DNA of 64,000 nucleotides, from positions 8,873,511 to 8,937,510 of the forward strand of contig BDGG01000001.1 in NCBI GenBank assembly GCA_001949185.1, given 5' to 3'. The position numbers were made by a program, and so were the translations under genes. The stretch is from Ramazzottius varieornatus (lineage: Eukaryota > Tardigrada > Eutardigrada > Parachela > Ramazzottiidae). This document shows, piece after piece, positions 21,565 through 33,507 of this stretch. Below the pieces are notes generated by a model, which was not told the origin of the DNA, made no database searches, and saw only the letters and a list, made by a program, of their open reading frames with translations. Every line of letters starts with the position of its first letter. Position 1 is the first letter of the stretch.

Positions 21565-23239
21565 TCAACTCGGAAGACTTAAACATCCCCGCTGTCCAGT
21601 GCCGACATCCAGGAAGAAGAATACCACTTTATTACCTAGAGAAGTTGGCTTTGGTGGTGGATTTGGCTGGCCGGGAGTGGGCATGGGTGCGCGTGCAAGT
21701 CCTTCCTCTGTCCGTGGACGCGATGGTCTTGACTTTCGCACTGCATGTTGCTGTTGGGTCTGCCGTAGCAGATGGATTTGCTGCGGCTTGACTACAACCG
21801 GGCTATGTGAATAGGCCCGGCTGACTGGCGAGCGACTTGCGGAATCTCTGGACGAGCTGTTAGAGCGGCTCGTCCGCTGGCTGTGCGCCAAATGATGTGG
21901 CCTCCGGTACGGGTCCACTGCCACTGTCATAGCATGTGATGGTGCAGCAGGACTTCGAGTTCCATAGGCTGAAGCAAAGCTGTCTGGCGCAGGAATGTAA
22001 CCTGAAATTAATCCGAAAACGGCTTAACTGTACTTCATCATCTATATTCTCTTGATCCAAAGCGTCACGAACCTCTTGCTACTTCCATTCCCGCCGATAA
22101 TGACGGCCGTAAAACCTCCTGCGGTGGAATGTGGGAGCTGACATTGGTCGCCAACATTGGTTTCGAAGGTGAAGGGGTCCCGAAAATGTCTCTGTCGTGG
22201 TCGCTGAAACTTTGCATCGGTTCGCTGTACGCAGGCGAAGACGCTTGGTGGCTGGGAGCTGCAGGGGAACTGGCTGGCGAACTGTACAGCTGGCAAGTCT
22301 GAGGTGGGGAAACAACGGGCGGATGAAACTGTTGGGACAAATCCAGTTTTGTCTTCAGAGTGTTGTAAAGATTGGGTGTGATGGTCGTCGGAGCTGCTTC
22401 TTGAGCATAAAAGCGTTGGTGAAGGTAAGGTGGCGCTTCCTCGACCGCGTTACACTGCAGATCATCGAAGTAACGCTGGGGAAGGACTTGCGCGTACGCG
22501 GGACGATGGGGTGTCTGGTGGTATTGCGCGTATTCCTCATGGTAGTAAGCATCAACGGCCATATTGTCATCTTGGTTCGGTTCTTCAGGTCGGTAGTCAG
22601 GCGAATAATGTTGCATCATCAGATTGGGCTTTGTTTGGCAATGAGTATTTTGAGGTGGAGGAAAGGCCTCTGGAAACGTTGGTTGCAACATAATGTTAGG
22701 AGGTCCAGCAGGAGGGCGATACTTTAAAGGAGGTCGGAAATGAGCCGGAGGGTCCAGCGCAGGTCGTGGAGGACGAAAACCATCTGTCAAATAAGAAAGA
22801 AAAGCCGCTGGTAAACGGTAGTATCGAATGACATGGACATATTACCTACAAACTACACATATGATTTGACATGTCATGTCCTGACAAAGTAGATACCATC
22901 TGCCGGCTGGACAGACACATGACGTCACTGCGACTGCAGGCTGCACGACATGTTATACTGTGACGTCATGAATGAGTTTACCGTATATTTCGAGATGATT
23001 AGAAGGTGGTAAGGGTACCACTTACAGTGCCGGTATCTTGGCGGCGGCGGCGGCGGCGGATGGTCTGCGGTACGAGAAAACCTTTGATAATTTGGAGGCG
23101 GTGGCCGACGTCGCTGTTGCTGCGGATTATACGAGTACCGGGGATGATGGCCGACTGGCGGAGGTCGAGAAGGTACGAAGTTGCTGCGATCCCAGTTGGC
23201 ATCGTACGGATGGTCTCCCAAGAGTCCACTTCGTCGCAT
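21565..23239 (-). CDS. Pro/Gln/Ser-rich protein of unknown function
   Basis: Three exons join in phase: 23026-23239, 22073-22783 and 21565-22001 (about 453 residues). The start is the ATG just inside exon 1 (MRRSGLLGDHPYDANW), three bases after a clean acceptor, so a non-coding first exon probably lies upstream. The sequence is low complexity: poly-Pro runs (RRRPPPPNY, DHPPPPPPPRYRH), many Tyr/His/Gln, then an RS-like segment (SRSNSSSRDSASRSPVSRAYSHSP). It resembles disordered RNA-processing or transcription-related proteins by composition only. A consensus donor (CTAG then gtaataaag) at about 21646 means the last ~27 residues may be intron. No family recognised. Confidence 0.6.
22920..22927. 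promoter_or_regulatory. CRE-type octamer TGACGTCA
   Basis: A perfect CRE in intron 1 of the Pro-rich gene, 41 bases from a second copy at 22961. Confidence 0.35.
22961..22968. promoter_or_regulatory. CRE-type octamer TGACGTCA
   Basis: The second perfect CRE in the same intron. A pair 41 bases apart is unlikely by chance. Confidence 0.4.
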
Positions 23240-24437
23240 GTTCTGCAAAGAGGGAAATTCCTGCTCGCATATGTCTTTGCCAAGTTCCGTCGTAATAAAA
23301 CAGTCCAAAGAAGCGAGTTTCACAAAATCACACTAAACAAAGGACCATTCCAACTAGACTGCGTGCGCACAGAATAACGTTGTCGCTTTAGGAGAAACAA
23401 GCACACGCTGCGTACAGATCAGTACCAAAACAGAGAAGCATGCAAGCTATTAGTTTGTTTTTTGGAATCTGGACAAGAGTGTTCTGAAGAGATGTGAAGT
23501 GAGAAATTTAGAAAGCACCAACACTGGTCCAACAGTCATCACTCATCAGGCGGCATTCAAGCTGAAAACGTCCCTCTCAGTCAACAATCAACAATCAAAA
23601 ACATAATTAACTCCATCATATCCACGTGACACAAGACTTGTCGACAGAGTAGCCACAACCCACGTGTGGCTTGCCTACTATTTATGACAACTTACCCATG
23701 ACGTTAATGGTAGATGAGAAAGACTTCCGGTCAACAGATTTCGACTTGAGCTTCCACCACCCAGAATCCCAGATTTATCTCGTTAACATCGAAGCAAAGA
23801 ATGCTAATGATGGTGACTGGCAGTGAAAATTCTCCTTCATCTCGCACCAAGCTCCGTACAATCTCGGTAGGATCTCTGGACAAGAGCAAGAGCAGCGTTC
23901 TGTAGTGCCAACCTGCATTGTGCTGGGGGCGATTGTATACACGTTTCATCTCTGTCGATGGTTGGGTACTACGGAATATGATTACGATGGTCTCAAGTTT
24001 TCCACTGAACTGGCTTGACGAGTTTGTTTCAAGCGCGGGCATATGCGGAAGTACAGTGCATCAACGCCTGGCACTGTTTCTACCGGCTTCCATGTCAGCA
24101 CAGAATTGCAGAATAACGCTGGCTGATCTCAAAGTCGAGCAGAATTTGGCTGTCCACTTTTGACAGTACGAAATTCGGGTAAAACATGAAACGGATATAA
24201 CAGAAAAACACATCCAAGAAAACTTGACATCGAAGTAATCTAGAGCTGGGTAAACCTTCTACAGTATACAGTACATTCAAGAAAAAATTAATAAATAAGA
24301 TGTGTGTTCGGAAAGATGGGGTTCAAGTTTTGGCCCGAGTGAAGGTGCAGTGCAGGAAAAGGAACATCAATGTTATCCGGCGAGCTGCTACAGAGAAAGA
24401 CTAAAATACCTCGGACAAAAGACCTCATCAGTATAAG
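23240..24437. other. Spacer upstream of the Pro-rich gene and 3' of BCS1
   Basis: Probably contains the non-coding first exon and promoter of the Pro-rich gene and the BCS1 3' UTR. AATAAA-like words lie near 24290 on the + strand. No convincing ORF in either direction. Confidence 0.4.
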
Positions 24438-26395
24438 TTAATCTTTATCAAACAACATGGAAAGACCACTGAAGATGGCCGCCGGGTCGCTCTTGTAGCG
24501 CAGGAAGAGACCCTGCAGTTGGGCCAAGCTGATTTCGGGCTTCTCCGACATCTCCAAGACATTCCTGACGAACCTGCGCACTTCCTCGTCGCTGGCCTTC
24601 CTGTAGAACCTCCTAAACATGCGCTCCAGCTGATGCTTGGTGGCGTAGCCCACGTACTGCCGACAGTCAACCCTCCCTGGTCGGATCAGGGCCGGATCGA
24701 GCCTTTCGACGTAGTTGGTGGTCATGAAAAGAATGCGTCCTTCGGCCGAAGCCACACCGTCCAGCGCGTTCAAAAGTCCGCTGAATGTCAGCCTGTTCAT
24801 CCCTTCGAAAGCGGTGGCCGTCGAGCCCGACGCCGTCGGACCCTTTTCTTCCTCCATGTTGGACCTCTTAGTCGTCGTCGACTCGATTTCGCGCGACTTG
24901 AAAGCGGCATCAACATCTGCAACCAAATCAACGATGATCACAGTGGTTCTTGTTTCAAGTTTTCGCATGTATGTACCTTCTAGCAAAATAAGAGAATTCT
25001 CCGGTGCATCGATCAGTAGGCGATTGAAACCTGAAATGCACATGAAATCCAGTTAAGCCGTAGACAACTGAAAGCTCGCTAACAAGTTAGCAAATTGGAG
25101 ACTGCTTTTTCCAAGTGGTGCACCCTGTCAATAATACTGGCTGAAAGCATGCGCCAGTTCGAGAAGCAAACATGTCGAGTTCACCCAAGTGGCGCACATT
25201 TGTATTGTTCTGGGGGCTAAACGTGCGCCACTTCGAGTTATGATCTTTTCTAATTTGCTTACGTTCCGTAACCTTCCAGCGTACCTTCGTCATTGAGACT
25301 TTTATCGGAGAGGTTGACAATGCAGACGTTCAAATCGAACTTGCCAGCGACAGCGCTGATAAAGCTGGTCTTTCCGGTGCCGGGAGGTCCGTAGAGAAGG
25401 TAGCCGCGCCGATAAGGAACGCCAAACTCGGTGTACCACTCGGCGCTATTCATAAAGTCCTCAATATCCTCCAGGATCTTTTCGGCGATGCCATCGTCCA
25501 GGATGACCGAGTTGAGAGGTCGCTTGCGCTTTCCGTGGCCGGCGCTCTGCCAGCAGCCTTGGGCCGCCGTGTAGATAATGGTCTTCCCTTCGTTCTTTAC
25601 TTCTTTGAATTTCTTCACTTCGGCCAGCATTTCCCGAAAGACGGACGTGTCTTTTCCCATAGCTGACAAGACAATATTTTCCAGGCGGTTGACCGAGTAC
25701 ATGTCTTCCGTCTTTTCGGAACGCTTGCGATCAATCTGAAATTTCTTGCCTTGAAACCTGCAAAAAGCCCGTCATTACGCTGAACCGGAAGTCCGACAAA
25801 AGCACTACGCAAACATATTGACAGAGTTGGTTTTTCATCCACCACAATTTTTCCACATATGACAACAGATTGATTTAACGGAGTACAGAGGGACGTTTCT
25901 CAAAGTGTACCTGAATTTGTGAGTGCCGACACTTGGGACAAAATCGTGCTGACTCTCCCATTTGCCCGTCGAGGTTTGCCTCGTTTCCGTTTGCAGGCTG
26001 AGGTGCTTGGGGTTCTTCATTTGTCGCTCGTGGACCCATTCCAGCACTTCCCAATAGCTGGAGTCACTACTGGGAATCTCCAGGGATATGGAAAAGTAGT
26101 CAATGTACAAATTATGGACGGAATTCCATATTTGCTGCAGAAAGGCGATAAAGGCTCCCACTCCGACGATGCCAAAGCTGGCGCCCAGAACGGAGTTGCC
26201 GCCCAAGAGTTTACCCACAACGGTGGACTGATCGAACAAGGCCGAGATGTGGGCGCTGATGTCAAAGTCGAAGAGATGGATAATCACCTTCTCGATGTAG
26301 GGGAAGAGGACGGTCAGGATGGTGGCGAGACCGAAGCCACCTCCAAAGTTGAGATTCTCCGGGATGAGATTCCCTAAACCGGCTGTCAGCAACAT
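24438..26395 (-). CDS. BCS1L: Mitochondrial AAA chaperone BCS1
   Basis: BCS1 is an inner-membrane AAA protein that moves the folded Rieske iron-sulfur protein into complex III. Four exons: 25911-26395, 25285-25757, 24977-25030 and 24438-24916 (496 residues, phase closed). Conserved blocks are the BCS1 N-domain ([27 protein letters not shown]), [18 protein letters not shown] (Walker A), SLILLEDVDAAF (Walker B, rebuilt across an intron), [19 protein letters not shown] (sensor and Arg finger) and VQG-like [14 protein letters not shown]. It is longer than human BCS1L (419 residues). The extra length comes mainly from an N-terminal segment that holds two similar hydrophobic Gly motifs ([15 protein letters not shown] and [17 protein letters not shown]) and from a Thr/Ser/Glu insert after Walker B. 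The first ATG is assumed; no in-frame ATG lies further upstream in that exon. Confidence 0.93.
25100..25256. repeat. Palindromic hairpin element, two units
   Basis: Two units in BCS1 intron 2 (ccaagtggtgcaccctg...gcatgcgccagttcg; ccaagtggcgcacattt...acgtgcgccacttcg). Confidence 0.85.
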
Positions 26396-27369
26396 CTTCC
26401 AGCCTTTCTTGACAGACTTTTGCAAAAAATAAGAACCGTTTTGAAAGCTTAGCGGCCAAACATCGAGTGACAAAATACTACGGCTGAATTCTATATATAT
26501 ACGTCCGTTTCAAGTTTCGGCAATGGACGGAATGAGTCACGCTGATGTCATAACAGAGCCCAGTCAAAAATGACCGTCCTTTACCATATCTTCCTTCTGG
26601 CAAGGATACGTGGGAATAGCCCGACACATGTCGTGTGTCAGACCGTGATGTGCCGCTTATTTCAGTGCGGGTTGTATGGTTGACAGCTGCGGCATGCGCC
26701 ATCAAGGCGGAAGTGGTACTCGTGCACATGAATCATATCGCTCTAGTTATGAAGCAGAGGGGAAAGGGTTGCAACACGTTTCATCGGCGTGACCACATCA
26801 AAGAGCCCTATGATCTCATCTCGATATACTTGTTTCATTTTCGCATGTTGGAAACGCGACGAACCATGTTTCGACGTCTTTGTACAAATAATCACTGGAG
26901 ATTAGCCATTGCGATCCAAGTTCAAGGACTTGTGATGTCATTTCTGATGCTGATCTCATCACCTTTCACAAATTTTTGTATGGCCACTGTCAATCCCAGC
27001 TGCCTGTCAGCGCACAGCGGCATGTAGAAGAAAATATTAAGAGAGAGTAAAACTGGTAAGAGTGCAGCAGCATAAGAGACTACCAGGTGAAATGGCAGCT
27101 TTTGAGGACTACACTGTACGGGGATTAGCAGGTATCGATCGCTTTCTGTAAGGGGTAGCGCAAGTCCACATGGCCCACATCGATCAGCGGATTCACCGGT
27201 ATAAAATGCCAGATCCAGGTTATAAAAAGACTGTAGGAAAGGTTTCTGGACCATCCAAGACGAAGGCTCGCAGTTGAACCGTTGCCCCAACCTCTTAGTG
27301 TTTGACAGAGTCCTTCAGAATATCGACGGAGGCGCTGCAGTCCTTCCGACCTGGAAGCTGTAGTCGACC
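26396..27369. promoter_or_regulatory. Divergent spacer between BCS1 and IFT22
   Basis: A head-to-head promoter region. A TATA-like tatatatata lies at about 26492. Otherwise unique sequence; no gene recognised on either strand. Confidence 0.4.
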
Positions 27370-28078
27370 ATGGTGGCCAGAGACAGAAACATCAAGATTG
27401 TCATGTTGGGGCCAGCTGCCTGCGGAAAGTCCGTACTGGTCAACCTTCTTGCCGACCAAGCCGACTTGGCCAGAGTCCCTTATCGCCCGACTAGCGCACT
27501 TCGAATTCTCCACTGCGACGTAAGATCTCCCACAATCTCTTCCTTCAGCTTTCCTCAACCTTTTTCTTTAACCACTACAGGTGCCTGGAACGGTGTCGGA
27601 GACCTCCTTGCCCAGGCGCCTTGCAGTCCAGCTGTGGGACGTCGGAGGGAAGAAGGAAAACCAGCACTTTTGGAATGCTTGTCTGTACGGCGCCGACGGG
27701 TTGATACTAGTTTACGACAGCGACAGATCCGGCCAAGTGAAGGAACTGCAGTCGCTGCTGTACTACTTCACCCAAAGACCACAAAGCGCCATCCTCAAAT
27801 CCCTTCCCTTGTCCAACGTCCTCTCTGTCGTTCGCTATAAGACCAACAGCCCATCCCAACTGACCACCTCGCTACTTCCGCCCGAATTTGCCGGAAAAAG
27901 TAAGCGCCGCAGTGCGACGCAAAACACCAAGTTCAAAAGTCAACACTACGCATGCTATGCAAATGATTTTCTTTTTTCTGCAGTTACGGAAGTGCATCAC
28001 AGTTACGAAGACGATGCGGCCATTTTGAAGAACCATTTTACCAAGTTCGTCAACGATATATCGGAGATTAAACTGTAA
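27370..28078 (+). CDS. IFT22: Intraflagellar transport protein 22 (Rab-like 5)
   Basis: IFT22/RABL5 is a small atypical GTPase in the IFT-B train that builds and maintains cilia. Three exons: 27370-27519, 27581-27899 and 27984-28078 (187 residues, close to the human 185). Visible motifs are the P-loop GPAACGKSVLVNLL, the family signature PTSALRILHCD in place of a normal switch I, and LWDVGGKKENQHFWNACLYGADGLILVYD for switch II and the following strand. The canonical NKxD guanine-specificity motif is absent, as in other IFT22 proteins. Presence of this gene implies the animal makes cilia. Confidence 0.9.
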
Positions 28079-28204
28079 AAAAACCCCGCTGCAATTCAGC
28101 TGTAGCGATACTCTGCGGAAATGTCTAAACAATGGAAAAGACTCCGTAAAGATTTACTAACTTCTCCGTTGCGCGGAGGCCTTGCAAAACTGATTTGAGA
28201 AAGA

Positions 28205-29123
28205 TCACAAAATAGTTTGCTCGTACATGATGCGACTGAAACCGCTGGGCGGAACAAACTGAAAATTTGAGAAAAATACATCCAAAATGGCGTCCTTGTC
28301 AACGAAGAAGGCTGTAAGTAAAGAAAAACAAACTCGGTATATAAGCTTTTCTGGAACGGGAAAAACATTTATTTCGAGGATAATACCTGGAAAAACAGCT
28401 CCTCCTTTCGGGCCACGGACAGATGCATTCAAGGGCTTGCCATTCAGGTGGAAACTAATCTCAACGTGATCGTAGGCGAGACCCTAAAGAACAGAGAAAG
28501 TGACGGTTACACCGAGATAAGCGGAGCAAACCGTCCCGATCACTTTGCGCGCTGAAAGTTCCTACCAAAACGTCGCTTTCCCGCGGTACTTCGGGTAGGT
28601 TGCCTATCGCTTCGCTATTGTGATATATCTTTCCGTCTTCACGGAGTACCCAGCTGAGTTTATCGTTGCCGAAAGGTATCTTGTTGACATCCAGAGTGCC
28701 GGAACTCAAGCCAACGCCCCAGGTACCTTCTCTCTGAATCTTCACCTCGAAGTAGGATTTGTCTTGCACGATGGAGGCTGTGCCTAGACACCCACCGGAC
28801 CCGCATAGTCGTGTCCCGTTCTTTATGACCACCACTTCATCACCTGCAAGCAGAGATCCAGGTAACGGGACGAAGAGTACACGGAGCACGACAACAGACA
28901 ATTATGTTAGCCCTATTTCGATCCGTCAAAGACGCGCACGACGTCATGTTCTTTCCATCGGCCACGCCCAATGCTCATCCATGCTTCATGACGTCATCGG
29001 CTTACCCATTCTCGAAGTATCCAATGTCACCGGAGGATGCACCTGCAACACCAACTCCGTCTTGTCTCCATCGCCTTCGCCCCAAAAGCCATATGATTTA
29101 CAGAAGTTGCACAGTCCCAACAT
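28205..29123 (-). CDS. SPRYD7: SPRY domain-containing protein 7
   Basis: Four exons: 29006-29123, 28566-28843, 28387-28483 and 28205-28311 (199 residues; human 196). The order matches SPRYD7: a short Cys-containing N-terminus (MLGLCNFCKSYGF), LDTSRMGDEVVVIKNG, CGSGGCLGTASIVQDKSYFE, GTWGVGLSS, the SPRY core (LAYDHVEISFHLNGKPL), and the C-terminal PSGFSRIMYEQTIL. SPRY domains bind partner peptides; the cellular role of SPRYD7 is poorly known. The start codon is well supported because the first exon reproduces the family N-terminus. A CRE octamer lies in intron 1. The gene is head to head with COX15. Confidence 0.93.
28989..28996. promoter_or_regulatory. CRE-type octamer TGACGTCA
   Basis: A perfect CRE in SPRYD7 intron 1, about 10 bases past the exon 1 donor. 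Confidence 0.4.
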
Positions 29124-29770
29124 GTTGGATCGTCGAAGCGGATGGTTAATGCCTCACAGCTACAGTTGGATGGAACGACTTGGAAGCATCGTAGCTGATT
29201 TCACACTTGTAATCGCTGCAATATGGAGTGAAGACCCGAGGATCCGCACTGACCGTTGACAAACACGCTACTCCCAGCAAGTCTGATCCATGTCGGCTTA
29301 GAAGAAAACGGCAGGAAAGATCTTCGAGATGAGGAGGAGATGAAGGAACAGTCCGAACAGAAAACGATGATTTCGAAAACTGTAATACACAGAATTGGAA
29401 TTCAGAATTCCTACAGATACCGAAGCACTGTGTGGCTTGCTGGCTTGGATGGTAAGCCGAACGGACCAGCTGATGAGCAGTTTTCCTATTGGGATTGCGA
29501 ATACACGAACACAATTAAAAAAAATCATTCTTCTCTGACTTTGGAGATTCCGGTGGCCGAATTCCGACGGAAGATCTCTCGTGTTGTCTGGCAGTGATAG
29601 AAAGTAGGATGCTGTCTACGGGGATGATACGTAGGAGCGGACATCTGTTTCAGTGGGTGCGTTCGGGTGCCAGTAAGAGCAGATATTTTACCGTATCCTT
29701 TAATCCTTATATAAGTTATATTCCTTCTTGACATGTTCATATCAAATGTATTGTCCATTGTTTTCAATAG
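29124..29770. promoter_or_regulatory. Divergent spacer SPRYD7/COX15
   Basis: The head-to-head promoter region. It must also contain the first coding exon of COX15, because the first exon I can place opens with a splice acceptor at 29770 preceded by an in-frame stop. No specific start could be chosen. Confidence 0.4.
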
Positions 29771-31616
29771 ACGAGGGTGTTCTGTGGAAGAAATGCATCA
29801 ACCAAAAGATGCCTGAGTCAATACATGGCCGTCTTGACGAAACCAGCAGCGCAGGCGACGACTCGTTCTCGGGACAGAATCGTCGGCTACTGGATGCTCG
29901 GGTGTGGTGGGATGGTGGTCGGCGCTGTCATGCTCGGCGGAATAACCAGGTAAATCCCTTCTCCCTACAACGAGCCTACGAACTCGGGATTTACAGATTA
30001 CAGAATCGTAGGGGAATTTTAGTTGAGAAGTTGTTTGGAATATGCAGCCTAGAACGGTGACGTTTATCGGGGAGCTGGGCGAGCAAACTCTACAAGATTG
30101 TTTTCTCAAGTGGCGCACGTTATCAGTGTCTTTGGCTGGAGGCGTGCGTCGCTTAGCAAAACGATCTTGTCGAGTTGGTTTGCCGAAGTCCCACTTGACT
30201 GACATTATTAATTTTGGATCTTAATTGGGTTTTTTCGCATTTGTTAGGTTGACGGAGTCGGGCCTAAGCATCACGGAATGGCAGCCTGTTCGCGGAGTTC
30301 GACCTCCTGTAGGCCACAAAGAATGGGAGATTGAGTTCGAGAAATATATGCAGTCTCCGGAATTTAAACAGTAAGCTCTTCGTTGCTCTATACATACGAT
30401 TCCTGAAGGACTAACGCATAAATTGAAGCGTTAACTATATCCTCTCGCTGGATATTTCCAGTAAAAATGCCCACATCACGCTATCAGAGTTCAAATGGAT
30501 CTGGTACATGGAGTATGCGCACCGTTTATGGGGGAGAGCTGTGGGACTAGCCATCGTCCTTCCGGCCACCTTCTTCTGGGCCAAAGGCTGGCTAACGCCT
30601 TCGCTGAAGAAGAAAGTCCTCGCTTTCGCGGCGCTTGTTGGCTTTCAGGTAATCCTGAAGAACTTGTGGGAATTCTGCAAGCATCTTTATGGACGATATT
30701 GTGCTGCAGGGTTTCCTGGGGTGGTACATGGTACGAAGTGGGCTGACCGAGAAGAAGAACCAGTATGAAATTCCCCGCGTCAGTCAGTATCGTTTATGCG
30801 CTCATCTCACTGCAGCACTTCTCCTCTACGCGGGCCTCTTCTGGGAAGGTCTTTCATTAGTCCTCAAACCACAAGCAGTTCCCGTCCGCCCTTTGCATCT
30901 TACCACCCTCACACGGTTCTCCAAAGCCGCAGTCGGCCTCACTTTCATCACAGCTTTGTCAGGTGCATAAAGATCTCTGATTTGCTCTCTGAATGGGATT
31001 TCGGCCAAGAAACTCGACAAGAGTGTTTTTCCAAAGAGGCGCACCTTCTTGGTTGTTTGATCTGGAAGCGTGCGCCACTTGGAACAAAGATCTTGTCGAG
31101 TTTCCCAAGTGGCGCACGTGCTCAGTGTTATCGACCAGCAGAGTGAGCCGCTTGGGAAAACGCACTCCTCCAGGTCCTAAATTCTTGCGTACAAGGGTGG
31201 GGAATTTTTTTGCAGGTGCTTTCGTGGCCGGTCTGGACGCCGGGCTGGTGTACAACTCGTGGCCAAAGATGGCGGACCGATGGATACCCAGCGACCTCTT
31301 CTCCATAACGCCTCTATGGAGGAACCACTTTGAGAACCACAGTATGGCGCAGTTCCAGCATCGATGGCTGGGCTATTTGACGACCGGCTGTGTGGCGGCC
31401 TTGTGGTTGTACTCGAGGAAGAAGTTACCACCGCGGGCGCAGGTCGCAGCTAATCTGATGCTGGTGATGGTCTTTATGCAAGTTGGCTTAGGTGTGGCCA
31501 CGCTCTTGACTTACGTTCCCACTCCCACGGCTGTGGCGCATCAGTCGGGATCTGTCGCCTTGTTGAGCTTTTCGCTTTGGCTATTACATGAATTGAAACG
31601 GATGCCAAAGGTGTAG
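29771..31616 (+). CDS. COX15: Heme A synthase COX15 (N-terminal exon incomplete)
   Basis: COX15 converts heme O to heme A in the mitochondrial inner membrane for cytochrome c oxidase. Exons found: 29771-29949, 30248-30370, 30462-30648, 30710-30962 and 31216-31616, phase consistent. The first encodes a basic, Ser/Thr-rich presequence-like stretch ([19 protein letters not shown]), so either an upstream exon supplies Met or translation starts at 29825. Conserved heme-binding His motifs are [25 protein letters not shown] and TAVAHQSGS. Other family blocks are [33 protein letters not shown] and [22 protein letters not shown]. Several hydrophobic segments match the usual eight-helix topology. Introns 1 and 4 carry hairpin elements. 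Confidence 0.95.
30070..30182. repeat. Palindromic hairpin element
   Basis: One unit in COX15 intron 1, with long outer arms (gcaaactctacaagattg / cgatcttgtcgagttggttt). Confidence 0.9.
31005..31170. repeat. Palindromic hairpin element, two units
   Basis: Two units in COX15 intron 4 (gaaactcgacaagagtg...gcgtgcgccacttgg; cccaagtggcgcacgtgc...gagtgagccgcttgg). The second right arm is decayed. Confidence 0.9.
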
Positions 31617-32154
31617 TTTTGTTTTAGTTTTATCGTGCTGTTGTGTAATATGTCTCGTTTTTATTGCGTATCGTTGTAGAATGGGAAATTCTGAACTTCC
31701 AGTAGACTAGTTCTATCACGGTATAGGTGCTGGATATTAAGGTTTCATCACGTTAATCACGGTTAATGTCTTCTCTCGCACATATGACATGACATGCAGT
31801 ATGTCACAGCCCTTACTCCAAATCAACAATTAATCGATACAGTAAATTCTGGACTTTTCTACTTTCTTGAATCCTGACTCTTGAGTCTCTTCTTCCCCTC
31901 TGGAAAGTGTCTGAGCAAAACGAACTCTTTGTGCCAAATGAGCCTAGCGGGTTTCTGTGCTTTCCTGGAAATCCTGGCTGATTAGTATCTGGCTGTTGGA
32001 AGAGTGTTGAAGTGGACGAGACATTTGTGACTTGCCAGCCTTTAAGTAAGTCTGTAAGTAATGTGCTCAATCAGCAATCAACCAGCAGAGCCATTGTGAC
32101 GAGCCCCATTTTTTCCAGGCAGATGCCTGACCGGAAGTGAGTGCACTATCCAGG
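31617..32154. other. Intergenic spacer COX15 to TRAPPC5
   Basis: COX15 3' UTR and TRAPPC5 promoter. No gene or hairpin element seen. Confidence 0.4.
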
Positions 32155-33103
32155 ATGTCCATCACCAGCCAGTCCGTGTACTACGTGGGCGATCTTAAAA
32201 CCCCACTAGGTCTCCATTCCGTGATCTCGCAGGACTTCGGTCCATCCGTCTTTGACCAGAGCTTGAAGAAAGACGGTAAGAACTTTGGAGTTGCCATGAT
32301 CATCTCGAAAAGTAAGCAGTAGCATCATTGGCAAATTCTTTTAGTAACATTTTGGCCCGTCAGCACCTTCGCCTTGCTCTTCGCCCAAGCCGTCGACTAC
32401 TACCAGCACCGTGTTGACACTATCCGCCAGCTGGAGGACAAGCTATCCCACCTAGGTGGTCAAGTCGGCTCCCGTTTACTTGATCACTTCATGTCCAACC
32501 ATCAAAAAACCAAACGCGAACAAAGAATTCTTCCTATGCTTTTACTTGTCAAAGGGGCGCTGTGGTAGGTGACCAGCTTTCTCCGTTCTTGAATCGCCCG
32601 CGAAGAACTTCCATAGATGCAGAAAGCAAAAAATGAGAGCTGGGCAAACAAACTCGACAAAATTGTCTTCTTAAGTGGCGCACAATTTAATTGCCGCTGG
32701 CAGGAGGCGTGCGCCACTTGGAAAATCGATCCTCGCAAGTTTGTCCGCTTTGCATCTAAATAAGGTTTATGCGTGACTGGTGTTCAAAGAAAGGAAGGTT
32801 TTTCTTCATTTTAGGAAACATCTCTTCGGCAAAGAAGCAGACCAGCTGGAGCAGTCGAACGAGGCAGATAACACTTACTACATTATCGAGAAAGATGCCG
32901 TGACGAACCGCTTCATTTCCGTTCCCCGGGATAAATCCAGCTTGAACTGTGGAGCTTTTTTAGCAGGTCTTGTCCAGAGTTTTCTCAGTGATTCGGGCTT
33001 TGCGTGTTCCGTTGTAGCACATGCACACAAAGGTACAACACTTGTTGTGGAGTTTGACAAAGCTATTGTGGTCAGGGACAAGAGCTACGACGGCTCCCGA
33101 TAA
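32155..33103 (+). CDS. TRAPPC5: TRAPP complex subunit 5
   Basis: TRAPPC5 (yeast Trs31) is a core subunit shared by TRAPP complexes, the tethering and Rab-GEF machinery of ER-Golgi transport. Three exons: 32155-32275, 32345-32564 and 32815-33103 (209 residues; human 188). Conserved: FALLFAQAVDYYQHRV, LGGQVGSRLLDHF, LLLVKGALWKHLFGKEAD, YYIIEKDAVTNRFISVP, LNCGAFLAGLVQSFL and HKGTTLVVEFD. The N-terminal ~40 residues (SVYYVGDLKTPLG...) are not conserved and account for the extra length. Intron 2 carries a hairpin element. Confidence 0.93.
32640..32750. repeat. Palindromic hairpin element with full termini
   Basis: One unit in TRAPPC5 intron 2, with long termini: gggcaaacaaactcgacaaa on the left and cgcaagtttgtccgctttgc on the right. 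It is one of the best copies for defining the element ends. Confidence 0.9.
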
Positions 33104-33507
33104 ATTTGCTGTCAAGCATCCTGTCATTATTCCTGTTCCCCCGCCGGGAAACTATCTGCAGTTTTGTCTTTCCCGGTCGACGAAGCTTTGTGTGTATCTA
33201 TTCTGCGTATGTCGTTTTACTATATTCTGATTCAATGTAATGCGGAATTGACGCGATGAGGTGCGGACATTCCGTAGTCGAGCAGGCAAACGTAACTCAG
33301 GAGTCGGGAAAAAAGTTTGTACGGCACCGTGTAAGTATGTATGACAACAAAACAATGTCATGTCATGACATCATGACATTCTGAATATCTGACCTGTGAC
33401 TCTGTTATGGCTGTTTACTGTTTTCCTTGAAATTCATACTCTTCCTCCAGACTCCAACTGTCCAAAGTTGCTGACATTTATCCTCATCATCTCTCTGCCT
33501 GAAGCAG
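33104..33507. other. Intergenic spacer
   Basis: Probably contains the promoter and unlocated first exon of the gene at 33508-34216. A run of tgtcatgtcatgacatcatg at about 33355-33375 is a small direct/inverted repeat. Confidence 0.35.
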
